From positions 110,684 through 174,683 of the forward strand of contig NZ_JAIQUM010000002.1 of NCBI RefSeq assembly GCF_020075705.1: a stretch of 64,000 nt of DNA. The letters run 5' to 3'. The DNA is from Metabacillus rhizolycopersici. GTDB taxonomy: Bacteria; Bacillota; Bacilli; Bacillales; Bacillaceae. Positions 8,318-17,312 of the stretch are shown here, piece after piece. The position numbers and the translations under genes are program-made. The notes under the pieces are model-generated. The model ran no database searches and was not told where the DNA came from. It saw nothing but the letters and a program-made list of their open reading frames with translations. Position 1 is the first letter of the stretch, and each line of letters opens with the position of its first letter.

Positions 8318-8359
8318 AACACCTCGAGAAAACAGTTATGCTGTAAAACTGTTTTCTCG
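8318..8359 (-). terminator. Intercistronic terminator between yclP and yclQ
   Basis: Perfect 12 bp stem CGAGAAAACAGT / ACTGTTTTCTCG with a moderately T-rich tail on the minus strand. It probably reduces read-through from yclNOP, giving yclQ its own dosage. Confidence 0.7.
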
Positions 8360-8386
8360 TCTATTCCTTTTGACTATTCAAATGGC

Positions 8387-9154
8387 TTACGTATGTGAAT
8401 TAAAGTACACACAAATGCGACATCCATTTTGTTCTTGAATTGGAATATCCATATCGTAAATGTCGCGCAGTGCATCTGAATTAATAATCTCATGCGTTGG
8501 CCCGTCTTTCACAAGTTTACCGTTTTTCAACGCCACGATACGATCTGAATAAACAGATGCAAAGTTAATATCGTGTAAGACAATGACAACTGTTTTACCA
8601 AGCTCATCTACAAGCTTACGCAAAATCTTCATGATTTGAACAGAGTGCTTCATATCTAAGTTATTTAAAGGCTCATCAAGTAATACATAGTCCGTATCTT
8701 GCGCAATAACCATCGCAATAAACGCTCGTTGTCTTTGACCGCCCGATAATTCATCTAAATACTTATCTTGCATCTCTGTTAAGTTCATATATTCAATCGC
8801 TTGATCAACAAATTTTTGATCTTCTGCTGTAAGACGTCCTTTCGAATACGGATAGCGACCAAATGCAACAAGCTCACGTACCGTTAATCGAACATTAATG
8901 TAATTTGCTTGCTTCAAAATCGAAACACGCTGCGCAAACTCAGCTGACTTCCATTTTTCCACATGATTTTTATCAAGTAATACTTCCCCTGTATCTGCAG
9001 CTAATAATCGACTCACCATAGAAAGAAGTGTAGATTTACCAGCACCATTCGGCCCGATAAACGACGTAATCGTCCCCGGCTCGATTGTTACAGATACGTC
9101 TTCTACAACAGGCTTTTTACCAAATCGCTTCGTTAACCCCTTGATTTCAATCAT
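8387..9154 (-). CDS. yclP: Iron-siderophore ABC transporter ATPase
   Basis: Cytoplasmic ATPase that powers import through the YclN-YclO permease. The 255 residues show Walker A GPNGAGKST (34-42), signature LSGGQ (136-140), Walker B YVLLDE (156-161) and the H-loop H194 in VLHD. It is FepC/FhuC-like in length and layout. The start overlaps the yclO stop by 4 nt (ATGA), typical of translational coupling. It is the third gene of yclNOPQ and is controlled by the Fur box at 11431. Confidence 0.93.
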   Translation of the reverse strand: MIEIKGLTKRFGKKPVVEDVSVTIEPGTITSFIGPNGAGKSTLLSMVSRLLAADTGEVLLDKNHVEKWKSAEFAQRVSILKQANYINVRLTVRELVAFGRYPYSKGRLTAEDQKFVDQAIEYMNLTEMQDKYLDELSGGQRQRAFIAMVIAQDTDYVLLDEPLNNLDMKHSVQIMKILRKLVDELGKTVVIVLHDINFASVYSDRIVALKNGKLVKDGPTHEIINSDALRDIYDMDIPIQEQNGCRICVYFNSHT

Positions 9155-10107
9155 CCTGCTGCCCTACTTTCCTTTAGTAATAAGTAAATGAAATAAATAC
9201 CACCGACAAAGTTAATAATAACACTTAGCGTTGTACGTAATTCAAAGATGTGTTCAACAAGGAACTGACCACCGACTAATGCAATAATCCCCATTAAACT
9301 TGCACCTAAAATTAAAACAGAATGCTTATAGGTAGCTAAGTATTGATATGAAAGATTAGCCACGATTAAGCCAAAGAACGTAATCGGACCAACTAAAGCT
9401 GTTGATGTCGCAATTAAAACCGACGATAAAATTAAACTATTCATTAGAATACGGTCATAGTTAACACCAAGATTAATCGCATTTTCACGACCAAGTGACA
9501 TAACATCTAGCTTATCCATCATGCGATAACCATAAATAAATGCAATGAATAAAATCCCCATTGCAATATATAATAGGTCAGCCTTTACGGTTGTAAAGCT
9601 CGCGAATAACCGAGATTGCAGACTTAAATATTCCACTGGATCAATCAGTACTTGTAAAAATGTCACAAGGCTTCCTAAAAGCGTTCCTAAAATCATCCCG
9701 ATTAAAAGGAGTAAATAAATAGGATGCTTATCTGCTCGGAATAAGAAACGATATAAGATTATCGCAAATAATACCATTGCGATAATCACTGCACCGAAAT
9801 TTAAATATTTATTTAATACCCAAATCGACATTGATCCTGCAAAGAAGTAAATTAACGTTTGTACTACTTGGTACATAGAGTCAAGGCCCATAACAGAAGG
9901 TGTTAAAATACGATTATGTGTAATTGTCTGGAACACGACTGTCGAATACGCAATCGCAATCGCTGTTATAACCATTGCCTCAACACGAATCATACGTTTT
10001 GGAAAGGCGTAATCAAAACCGCCTTTTATATCATAAAATGCATAAAGCAAAATACAAATAATGGCTAATACAGCTAAAAAAATCAACTTCGTACTATTTT
10101 TTCGCAT
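9151..10107 (-). CDS. yclO: Siderophore ABC transporter permease (second)
   Basis: Membrane subunit of the FecCD family that forms the ferric-siderophore channel with YclN. It has 318 residues, about nine predicted membrane helices, and the conserved coupling region GPITFFGLIVANLSYQYL near residue 240, which contacts the ATPase. The start lies inside the 3' end of yclN (14 nt overlap), and its stop overlaps the ATPase gene. Gene order and length match B. subtilis YclO. Confidence 0.92.
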   Translation of the reverse strand: MRKNSTKLIFLAVLAIICILLYAFYDIKGGFDYAFPKRMIRVEAMVITAIAIAYSTVVFQTITHNRILTPSVMGLDSMYQVVQTLIYFFAGSMSIWVLNKYLNFGAVIIAMVLFAIILYRFLFRADKHPIYLLLLIGMILGTLLGSLVTFLQVLIDPVEYLSLQSRLFASFTTVKADLLYIAMGILFIAFIYGYRMMDKLDVMSLGRENAINLGVNYDRILMNSLILSSVLIATSTALVGPITFFGLIVANLSYQYLATYKHSVLILGASLMGIIALVGGQFLVEHIFELRTTLSVIINFVGGIYFIYLLLKESRAAG

Positions 10108-11050
10108 ATGCTCTCCCCCTAAATAACATAATTAAGAAGATCACACTACCGATTACTGCCACAGTTACGTTAACGGGAATCTCATAAGGGTGAATAACAA
10201 TACGCCCAATAATGTCACAGATTAACAGGAAGACAATTCCTAATACTGCTGTATGTGGAATTGTTTTGCGTAAATTATCACCTATATAAAGAGAGACAAT
10301 ATTAGGTACAATTAAACCTAAAAACGGAATAACTCCGACAGTTAGTACGACAGTTGTAGCAATAATTGCAACAAGGATAAGACCTATATTTAACACAAGC
10401 TTATAACTTAAGCCTAAGTTTTTCGCAAAATCTTCCCCCATACCTGCGACTGTAAATTTATTCGCATAAAGATATGCTAAAATGACCGCTGGAATACTTA
10501 CATATAGCAGCTCATAGCGACCAGCAATAATTAATGTAAAACTCCCCATTAACCAAGAAGAAATATTCTGAATAAGATCTGCTTCATATGCGAAAAACGT
10601 CGTAATAGATGACAAAATATTTCCGTACATAATCCCGATTAACGGAACGAAAATGACATCTTTAAATTTAATACGATCTAGAATTTGCATAAAAATAAAT
10701 GTTCCTACTAACGCAAATGCGAAGCTAAAAATAATTTGCTGCGTATACGTTGCACTCGTGAAAAATAACATTGAAATTAAAATTCCTAGTTTTGCAGCGT
10801 CTAATGTACCAGCAGTCGTTGGCGATACAAATTTATTTCGACTTAAAGACTGCATAATTAAGCCCGCAATACTCATTCCTGCTCCTGCCAATATAATCGC
10901 TATTAAACGAGGCACTCGACTGATTAAGAAAAGTTGTGACTTGTCCGAGTCCAAATTGAACAAGTCACTTATCTTGATATCAATCGCACCTATAAAGAGC
11001 GATACACACGACAGGACTACAGCTAAAATCATTAACATCCATAGTCTCAT
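10094..11050 (-). CDS. yclN: Siderophore ABC transporter permease (first)
   Basis: FecCD-family permease, 318 residues, partner of YclO. Conserved stretches include SRVPRLIAIILAGAGMSIAG near residue 45, SRNKFVSPTTAGT near 70, and the coupling helix VGVIPFLGLIVPNIVSLY near 240. These agree closely with B. subtilis YclN as I remember it. The start is ATG after GAGGATT. The gene is first in yclNOP, but a 62-codon ORF lies between it and the Fur-controlled promoter region. Confidence 0.93.
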   Translation of the reverse strand: MRLWMLMILAVVLSCVSLFIGAIDIKISDLFNLDSDKSQLFLISRVPRLIAIILAGAGMSIAGLIMQSLSRNKFVSPTTAGTLDAAKLGILISMLFFTSATYTQQIIFSFAFALVGTFIFMQILDRIKFKDVIFVPLIGIMYGNILSSITTFFAYEADLIQNISSWLMGSFTLIIAGRYELLYVSIPAVILAYLYANKFTVAGMGEDFAKNLGLSYKLVLNIGLILVAIIATTVVLTVGVIPFLGLIVPNIVSLYIGDNLRKTIPHTAVLGIVFLLICDIIGRIVIHPYEIPVNVTVAVIGSVIFLIMLFRGRAYAKK

Positions 11051-11139
11051 TTGTAATCCTCATAATGTGTTTATTCTCAGTATGATCATTAAAAGCGTTA
11101 TCATCCCGAGTGCGAATTCAATTGTATAAAACAAAAAAA

Positions 11140-11328
11140 CTAATAACAATCTAAAATATTAGATGTTTTTCCAATGACATATGTATCACTTTTGAAAAGG
11201 GATGAAGCAAGTTTTGGAGACATATGCCCTTCTCTCCTACTATCAATCACATTTCCAGCATCTATAACACTAACAACGGCTTTATAAGGGAAGATCATTA
11301 CGCGGTCACTGATATCGTACACTACCAT
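11140..11328 (-). CDS. Small protein of unknown function ahead of yclN
   Basis: A 62-residue protein starting MVVYDISDRVMIFPYKAVV. The start is ATG at 11328 because GGGGGAG lies 5 nt upstream; a longer TTG-started version has no site. The first half is hydrophobic and beta-like and the second half polar, with no signal peptide and no cysteine pair. It sits about 100 nt after a perfect Fur box and 90 nt before yclN on the same strand, so it is probably the first gene of the iron-regulated transcript. A very weak likeness to small DUF370 proteins was noted but is not convincing. Confidence 0.6.
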   Translation of the reverse strand: MVVYDISDRVMIFPYKAVVSVIDAGNVIDSRREGHMSPKLASSLFKSDTYVIGKTSNILDCY

Positions 11329-11430
11329 AAATACTCCCCCGAGCAGCAAGATAAATAATTAGTGCAATAAATAGATAAACTTTTGTTATATCTCTGCTAC
11401 CATCCCTCAGAAATGGTTACGAAACAATTG

Positions 11431-11445
11431 TGATAATCATTATCA
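11431..11445. promoter_or_regulatory. Fur box upstream of the yclNOP operon
   Basis: A second exact TGATAATCATTATCA, about 100 nt upstream of the 62-codon ORF that precedes yclN. It implies iron-dependent repression of the whole importer. Confidence 0.93.
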
Positions 11446-11811
11446 GTAAAAAACAAAAAAAATAGGCTTGTTTATAGTTAATTAATAACTAGTAAACTCC
11501 ATTTTATTGATATTGATTATCAACTTCATTATTTAATGTAACACAAAAAATAGTTTGTGAAAAGGTCTTTTTTAGAAATTACATTTTAATAGATTGCATT
11601 CACATTTCAGCTCACTTTTTCTTATTAAAATCAGATTGATAAGGTAAGTATTCATAGGATAAACCCCTTGAAATAGTAATGAAAATTAAAGGATGAAACC
11701 CTTATGATTTCATCCTCTAAATGTACTGTTATTTGAATTATTTGCTCCGCTAAACGGAACCGGTTAATATATTAAGCGTTTCATTTTACCTATTTACGTT
11801 TTTCATGCTAC
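11446..11811. other. AT-rich gene-free stretch
   Basis: Between the Fur box and the ribbon-helix-helix gene. It contains AT-rich runs (TTGATATTGATTATCAAC) and no ORF with a ribosome binding site. The yclNOP promoter probably lies at its left edge. Nothing else was recognised. Confidence 0.5.
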
Positions 11812-12201
11812 TCAAAGTTTTTTTATTAATTGTCTAATCGCTTCAGAGATATCGATGTTTTTTTCTATACAGTAATTCTTAAGTCGGCCATATGAATCTT
11901 CGTCAAGTCTTACATGAATAGAGTGATTATACTTTTCAGAATCTAGCTTCTTAGGCCTTCCTCTGGTCAATTTCCTCCTGTCTATCCCATCCTTCCAAAC
12001 ATTTATTATCACATACCCATGCTTAACGATCCAATTATCACAATTATTTTCCTTCCACATTTTAATTGCTCCATCCTTAAATTCCCTTTTAAATGTGGCT
12101 AGCTCTTCATCTTTTAATTGTTTCATTACTGCCTTTTCCATAGCTTTATGCTCAATAAATTGTTGAAATTGGTCAAATGATGTAAATGTTAATTCTTTCA
12201 T
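11812..12201 (-). CDS. Ribbon-helix-helix domain protein, unknown role
   Basis: A 129-residue protein with an N-terminal helical part (1-80, starting MKELTFTSFDQFQQF) and a C-terminal ribbon-helix-helix unit: NHSIHVRLDEDSYGRL, then KNIDISEAIRQLI. This is the MetJ/Arc/CopG DNA-binding layout, and RGRPKK just before it is a basic arm. The start is ATG at 12201 after AGGAGAGG; the longer frame adds 19 codons without a site. Proteins of this shape are common on plasmids and mobile elements, so it may be acquired. It is monocistronic, and no toxin-like partner gene is adjacent. Confidence 0.7.
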   Translation of the reverse strand: MKELTFTSFDQFQQFIEHKAMEKAVMKQLKDEELATFKREFKDGAIKMWKENNCDNWIVKHGYVIINVWKDGIDRRKLTRGRPKKLDSEKYNHSIHVRLDEDSYGRLKNYCIEKNIDISEAIRQLIKKL

Positions 12202-12289
12202 ATTCCCTCTCCTGATAAGCCATTTAGATAAACGAAAACTCCAATTTTTAAAAATCAATTTAGTTCTTTATTAGATATCACCAATTTTG

Positions 12290-13510
12290 TTAATTGTGTT
12301 CTATTATAGTCACTTTTCTAACTAAAATCTTATAAGAAAGAATTGCACCTATACTTGAGACTACCATAACAATCCCCATTGGAACAGCAGTATCTTCTCC
12401 TGCAATTCCTACAATTGGAGCAGCAATTGCACCTACTATAAAATTCGTTACGCCTAATAATGCTGAAGCACTTCCTGCGACGTTCCTATTATTTTGTAAC
12501 GCAAGAGAATTACTCGTCGTACCTACTATCCCCACACTTGAAACAGTTAAAAATAAAGGTGGAATAATAAAAGCAAGTTTTACATTTAAGTAAATTAATA
12601 GTAATAAAGTTGATCCCCCAATTAAAGACATTAAGATTCCCGCAAATAATAAGGTTTTTTCATTTATTCGTCCTGCAAGTCTACCTGTTAACTGACTTGC
12701 AATCATAATCCCAATTCCATTCATAGCAAAAATCATACTATATGTATCTGTTGATGCACCATATACATGTTGAATGACAAACGAAGATCCAGAGATATAG
12801 GCAAACATCGTTGCAAAAATAAATCCATTTGAAAGAACATACCCCATAAATTGGTGATTCGTTACGAGCTGACCAAACGTTTTAATTGTATTTGTTAAGC
12901 CACCTGTAGAGCGATCCCTTTGATGTAAGGTTTCACTCAATCCAAAAAATACCAGTAGAAATGCAATGATTCCTATAATTGCCAACCCAAAAAAGATTGA
13001 TTGCCATGGAAACCATTTCAATAACTGTGCTCCTACTATCGGTGCTAAGATCGGCGCCATCCCATTTACAAGCGCTAATAGTGAAAAAAACTTCGTCATT
13101 TCTGAACCTGAATAAAGATCACGCACAACTGCTCGCGAAATAACCATGCCAGCAGCCCCAGCTAACCCTTGGATAAATCTAAGAAAAATAAACATTTCCA
13201 TTGTTTGAGTAAATGAAATAATAATAGAAGTAAACACATATAAGATCATTCCATATAACAACGGCTTCCTCCGCCCAAGTACGTCACTTAATGGTCCTGT
13301 AACGAGTTGGCCTAAGCAAGCACCTAATAGAAAAAAGGTAAGGCTCAACTGTACCATTGATGCTGACGTACTAAACTCTGCCGCTAAAATGGGGAAGGAT
13401 GGTAAATACATATCGATTGATAAAGGTCCAAAAGCGGCAAGTGTACCTAGAATTAGTGCAATAAACGCCTTTCTTTGCTGTTTAACGTTTTGTTTCTGTT
13501 CGATATTCAT
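12290..13510 (-). CDS. Bcr/CflA family multidrug efflux MFS transporter
   Basis: Drug:proton antiporter of the DHA1 12-helix group. Over 406 residues it shows LGTLAAFGPLSIDMYLPSFP at the start of helix 1 (a Bcr/CflA hallmark), the MFS motif A GPLSDVLGRRKPLL between helices 2 and 3, and motif C-like LAPIVGAQLL in helix 5. Its substrate is unknown; relatives export bicyclomycin, chloramphenicol or dipeptides. The start is ATG after GAGGACA. It stands alone; a repeat-rich gene-free stretch lies upstream. Confidence 0.88.
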   Translation of the reverse strand: MNIEQKQNVKQQRKAFIALILGTLAAFGPLSIDMYLPSFPILAAEFSTSASMVQLSLTFFLLGACLGQLVTGPLSDVLGRRKPLLYGMILYVFTSIIISFTQTMEMFIFLRFIQGLAGAAGMVISRAVVRDLYSGSEMTKFFSLLALVNGMAPILAPIVGAQLLKWFPWQSIFFGLAIIGIIAFLLVFFGLSETLHQRDRSTGGLTNTIKTFGQLVTNHQFMGYVLSNGFIFATMFAYISGSSFVIQHVYGASTDTYSMIFAMNGIGIMIASQLTGRLAGRINEKTLLFAGILMSLIGGSTLLLLIYLNVKLAFIIPPLFLTVSSVGIVGTTSNSLALQNNRNVAGSASALLGVTNFIVGAIAAPIVGIAGEDTAVPMGIVMVVSSIGAILSYKILVRKVTIIEHN

Positions 13511-13608
13511 AAATTGTCCTCACATTCTTATTTATTCTATAAAAAATGGTAATCCTTTTTCTGGAAAATCACAACCTTTAAACTTTTATAATAATTAGTT
13601 ATCCATTA

Positions 13609-13704
13609 TCACTTTGTTTTTGATTCATTATATCGTTTCATGAGGGCTTCATCGCGTTTTTTATGTTTCATTACCTTTTCTGCAATTCTGCCACGTCGGT
13701 TCAT
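13609..13704 (-). CDS. Very basic 31-residue ORF, doubtful
   Basis: ATG at 13704 opens MNRRGRIAEKVMKHKKRDEA and ends in ESKTK. The same frame stays open about 12 codons further upstream (KKRLDRSSERRNKS), so this may be the tail of a longer basic protein or a decayed gene. The ribosome binding site is weak. The composition (nearly half R/K) is unlike its neighbours. The rest of 13511-14106 holds a palindromic repeat and a terminator. Confidence 0.3.
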   Translation of the reverse strand: MNRRGRIAEKVMKHKKRDEALMKRYNESKTK

Positions 13705-13869
13705 GGACTTATTCCGTCTTTCTGAAGATCTATCAAGTCTTTTCTTTGTTTGTTACGTCGTTTTCACACTTTATCACATCATATAGAATTCATCGCAGCA
13801 ATTCTAAGGGCAGTTGCTTCCTCTCCCTTTATATAGTTCAAAAGGATGTTATATATGCCTACAATTAAG

Positions 13870-14020
13870 AAAAGCGCAAGCGCCTTGTTCAGCCTAAGGC
13901 AGGCATAAGACGCGCATGAATAGAAGGGGCGTACTTTGCCTTCAATTCATGCGTGGCTAGACCTTAGAGGGGCTAGGCGCTGGAGCTGGACAGTTCTCGA
14001 AGCCTAAACTTATAAATTCT
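13870..14020 (+). repeat. Interspersed palindromic element, copy D
   Basis: Arms AAAAGCGCAAGCGCCTTG and GGGGCTAGGCGCTGGAG; inner stem GCGCATGAAT / ATTCATGCGT. It has tail type c (ACAGTTCTCGAAGCC through to TATAAATTCTGA). Confidence 0.85.
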
Positions 14021-14032
14021 GATATTCTAAAT

Positions 14033-14068
14033 GAAAAAACCAACTCCTATTTAAGCAAGAAGTTGGTT
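14033..14068 (-). terminator. Terminator of the CorC-like gene
   Basis: Stem AACCAACT / AGTTGGTT with a TTTTTTC tail on the minus strand, about 40 nt after the stop codon. Confidence 0.85.
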
Positions 14069-14106
14069 ACCTTTCTTCTTTGTTTTCATCATCAAAGAAA
14101 ACGAAT

Positions 14107-15432
14107 TTATTCTATTACTTCTATGTCTTCTAATACGATTACTCTTAATTGCAAAATTCGCTTATCATCCATTTTTTCGACTTTAAATCGTATATTTTCA
14201 AACTGAACCTCAGGTTTTTCATCTTCATTTGGAATATAACCTAGCTGTCCGATCACAAATCCACTCAATGTATCAAATTCCTCCGTTTGTAAATCAATAG
14301 ATAAGAGCTCTTCAACGACATAAAGATTTGTTGTGCCAGGAATTAAATACTCATTATTATTCAATTCTATTATCTCTTCTTCATCCATACCAGGATCATC
14401 ATATTCATCAAAAATATTCCCTACAATTTCTTCAATAACATCTTCAATTGTTACAACCCCATCTGTTCCTCCGTATTCATCAATCGCTATAGTCATATGG
14501 ATATTCCCCATTTGCATTTCTTTTAGCAATTCATCTATTGGTTTTGACTCAAGAACAAAGTGTGGTTCTCGAATCAATTCTTTCATATGAAAAGCTGCTT
14601 CATCACAATTTTCAACAAACTGGATTAAATCCTTTACATGGAGGACTCCTAAGATGTGATCAATATTCCCTTTGTATACAGGAAATCTCGTATATTTTTC
14701 GGCGTTTACTAAATGAACTGTCTCTTTTAAGCCATAGTTATAAGGGATTGCAACAATATTTGTCCGATGCGTCATGATATCGGATACTGTTTTATTATCA
14801 AATTCAAAAATATTATTAATCATTACTTTTTCTCGTTCTTGGATTGTCCCTCTTTCTTTCCCAACATCAACCATCATTCTAATTTCTTCTTCTGTTACAT
14901 TTTCATCCTCAGCGTTCGGATCTACCCCGAATAGACGAACGATAAAGTTCATTGATAATGTCAATAATTTAACAAACGGGGCTGATATTTTCGATAAAAA
15001 TGTAAGCGGAGCAACAGCAAACATTGAAATCTCCTCTGCCTTTTGTAATGCAAGCCGCTTTGGTACAAGCTCACCAAAAACCAACGTAAAATAAGATAAA
15101 ATCAATGTAATTACTATAACTGAAATTGTACCTAATAACTCCTCTGATATAGGAAGATTCCTTGCGGACAACATAACAGTTAACCTACTAGCAAAGTTTT
15201 CTGCTGCAAACGCACTTGCTAAAAATCCTGCCAATGTAATACCAATTTGGATCGTAGCCAAAAATCGACTAGGTTCTGATAATAAACTATTTAACATTTT
15301 TGCCTTTTTATCTCCGCTATCTGCCATTAGTTTTACTTTGTTATCATTTAGAGAAATTAATGCAATCTCAGATGCTGCAAAGAAAGCATTCACTATGAGA
15401 AGTACCACAAGTATTAATAATTCTGTTACCAA
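14107..15432 (-). CDS. CNNM/HlyC-CorC family membrane protein with CBS pair
   Basis: Integral membrane protein linked to Mg2+ or other cation homeostasis. The layout is a DUF21/CNNM membrane domain (about 1-195, starting in helix ELLILVVLLIVNAFFAASE), a CBS pair (DIMTHRTNIVAIP and IDEYGGTDGVVTIEDVIEEI, about 215-340), and a C-terminal CorC_HlyC domain (about 355-441). I chose TTG at 15432 because GGAGG sits 9 nt upstream, giving 441 residues; the TTG and GTG starts further up are too close to that site. B. subtilis has several such paralogs (YhdP, YugS, YqhB, YrkA), and I cannot choose among them. Confidence 0.88.
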   Translation of the reverse strand: MVTELLILVVLLIVNAFFAASEIALISLNDNKVKLMADSGDKKAKMLNSLLSEPSRFLATIQIGITLAGFLASAFAAENFASRLTVMLSARNLPISEELLGTISVIVITLILSYFTLVFGELVPKRLALQKAEEISMFAVAPLTFLSKISAPFVKLLTLSMNFIVRLFGVDPNAEDENVTEEEIRMMVDVGKERGTIQEREKVMINNIFEFDNKTVSDIMTHRTNIVAIPYNYGLKETVHLVNAEKYTRFPVYKGNIDHILGVLHVKDLIQFVENCDEAAFHMKELIREPHFVLESKPIDELLKEMQMGNIHMTIAIDEYGGTDGVVTIEDVIEEIVGNIFDEYDDPGMDEEEIIELNNNEYLIPGTTNLYVVEELLSIDLQTEEFDTLSGFVIGQLGYIPNEDEKPEVQFENIRFKVEKMDDKRILQLRVIVLEDIEVIE

Positions 15433-15574
15433 TAACACCAACCTCCGGAGTTATGTACTTTACGAAATTCGTTTAATTAACATACTTAGTTTTATTATTA
15501 TGCCCAAAAATAAAACTCTTTGTTAGGAAGATATTGCTGTTTTACTAAATTAGACGTATTCCGGAAATGTAAGT

Positions 15575-15670
15575 AAAAGCGCAAGCACCTTGGTCAGCCT
15601 CAGGCTTAGACCCAAGAGGGGCTAGGACACTTGCGCTGGACAATTCTCGAAGCCTAAACTTATAAATTCT
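15575..15670 (+). repeat. Short palindromic element, copy E (inner hairpin deleted)
   Basis: Arms AAAAGCGCAAGCACCTTG and GAGGGGCTAGGACAC are joined directly, without the inner hairpin. Tail type c (ACAATTCTCGAAGCC) is present. Confidence 0.8.
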
Positions 15671-15681
15671 GATAATGTAAG

Positions 15682-15726
15682 AAAAAAGGCATAACCACTT
15701 CATAATGAAGTGATCATGCCTTTTTT
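15682..15726. terminator. Terminator after yhbH
   Basis: Stem AAAGGCAT..CACTTCAT / ATGAAGTG..ATGCCTTT with T runs on both sides, 50 nt downstream of the yhbH stop. Confidence 0.85.
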
Positions 15727-15773
15727 ATGTTAGAGAACTTTCCCATTGCACTTAAGCAAAGAGTGAGAGATTT

Positions 15774-16949
15774 TTATGCATATAATTTATCCTCTTCATC
15801 CTTTTTAAAGAAACTTTTCATCGCTTGGAAAACATCTGCTTTTTGCTTGAGGATATAGTGACGGAAATTCTCATCATTTATATTTTTATAGGCAGACATT
15901 AATGTAGAATGACGATTGTACTGGTTCACTTCACCATAACCAAAAATATTAGAGACTTTCATAAGTTCACCAACAAGTTTAACGCATCTTGCATTGTCTG
16001 ATGTTAAATTATCGCCGTCTGAAAAATGGAATGGATAGATGTTAAATCGTGATGGATTATATTTTTCTTCGATGACTTCAAGTGCCTTTCGATAGGCCGA
16101 TGAACAGATTGTACCACCACTTTCGCCCTTGGAAAAGAAATCCTCCTCTGTCACAATTTTCGCTTCTGTGTGGTGTGCAATAAATTCAATATCAACCTTC
16201 TCGTATTTCGTGCGAAGAAATCTCGTCATCCAAAAGAAAAAGCTACGTGCCATATATTTTTCCCAAAGCCCCATCGAGCCACTCGTGTCCATCATAGCGA
16301 TAACAACAGCTTTTGATTCAGGCTTAACAACTTCATTCCATGTTTTATATTTTAAATCTTCAGGAAATATTGGATGAAAGTTGGATTTTCCCGCCATCGC
16401 ATTACGTTTGTATGCAGCTAACATTGTCCGCTTTTTATCGATGTTCCCCATTAATCCTGTACGTCTAATATCATTAAATTCAATATCTTCAATTACAATG
16501 TTGTCGCGTTCCTTTTGCTTTAGATTTGGAAGCTCTAATTCTTTAAACAGTGCAGCTTCAAGCTCTAAAATAGATACTTCCGCTTCATAATAATCTTCCC
16601 CTGCTTGGTCTCCTGCCCCCTGACCTTTCCCAGGACCCTGTGCATCTGCCGGTGAACCGTCCCGCGCCACTACATCACCAACCTTACTTTCTCCATCTCC
16701 TTGGCCAACATGCTTATTCTTATCATAGTTATAACGAATTTTATATTCGTCCAATGAACGAATGGGGATTTTCACAACGTCCTTCCCATTAGACATTACG
16801 ATGCTTTCTTCGGTAATTAGATCTGGAAGGTTGTTGCGAATGGCTTCTTGTACTTTTTCTTGATGGCGCATTTGATCATCGTGGCCTTTTCGATGGAGGG
16901 TCCAATCTTCTTGTGAAATAACAAAATTTTGTTCTTCTTGACCTGACAT
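15774..16949 (-). CDS. yhbH: Sporulation/stress protein YhbH (YeaH family, VWA-like)
   Basis: Partner of the PrkA kinase in a conserved stress and sporulation module (PrkA-YeaH-YcgB in enterics). The 391 residues have a charged N-terminus, a glycine-rich linker (about 82-115: GQGDGES, then [13 protein letters not shown]) and a von Willebrand A-like domain whose metal site starts at D221 in MDTSGSMG. The length equals the usual Bacillus protein. The gene follows prkA on the same strand with a 363 nt gap that contains the prkA terminator, so it probably has its own promoter. In B. subtilis both are linked to mother-cell sporulation expression. Its biochemical role is unknown. Confidence 0.93.
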   Translation of the reverse strand: MSGQEEQNFVISQEDWTLHRKGHDDQMRHQEKVQEAIRNNLPDLITEESIVMSNGKDVVKIPIRSLDEYKIRYNYDKNKHVGQGDGESKVGDVVARDGSPADAQGPGKGQGAGDQAGEDYYEAEVSILELEAALFKELELPNLKQKERDNIVIEDIEFNDIRRTGLMGNIDKKRTMLAAYKRNAMAGKSNFHPIFPEDLKYKTWNEVVKPESKAVVIAMMDTSGSMGLWEKYMARSFFFWMTRFLRTKYEKVDIEFIAHHTEAKIVTEEDFFSKGESGGTICSSAYRKALEVIEEKYNPSRFNIYPFHFSDGDNLTSDNARCVKLVGELMKVSNIFGYGEVNQYNRHSTLMSAYKNINDENFRHYILKQKADVFQAMKSFFKKDEEDKLYA

Positions 16950-16971
16950 ATAAACAATTCCCCCTCCAATA

Positions 16972-17261
16972 TTTATTTTAATTAAAATGTGTCACAAATC
17001 ATGGATATTTAGCATACATTAACGTGGATGGAACATTTTAGAGCCTATTCTTTCTCCTAATTTTGTGGATTACTCTATCCTATGCGATAGCTTTAATTTA
17101 TTGACTAAAAATATTGAAAATAAAAGTGGAATTTTGAAAAATAAGACAAGCCTTTTAAACGATAGTAATAGCTCTCTTTTTTTGACAAGTTTATACCTTT
17201 GGTTGACACGATTCCCCTACTCCTTAACCACCATTATTTTGAACAAACCGACTATCATTCA
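16972..17261. other. Gene-free stretch between prkA and yhbH
   Basis: AT-rich, with no ORF having a ribosome binding site. It should hold the yhbH promoter, but no convincing -10/-35 or sporulation-sigma sequence was identified by eye. Confidence 0.5.
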
Positions 17262-17297
17262 TAAATAAACAAAGCTGACAATCAATTAATTGTCAGC
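17262..17297 (-). terminator. prkA terminator
   Basis: Stem GCTGACAAT / ATTGTCAGC followed on the minus strand by TTTGTTTATTT, directly after the prkA stop codon. Confidence 0.8.
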
Positions 17298-17312
17298 CAA
17301 TGATCACTACTT

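Noticed and set aside
10653..11129. 158-codon plus-strand frame opposite yclN
   Set aside because: Complement of a well-supported permease gene, with no ribosome binding site; composition is a reverse-frame artefact.
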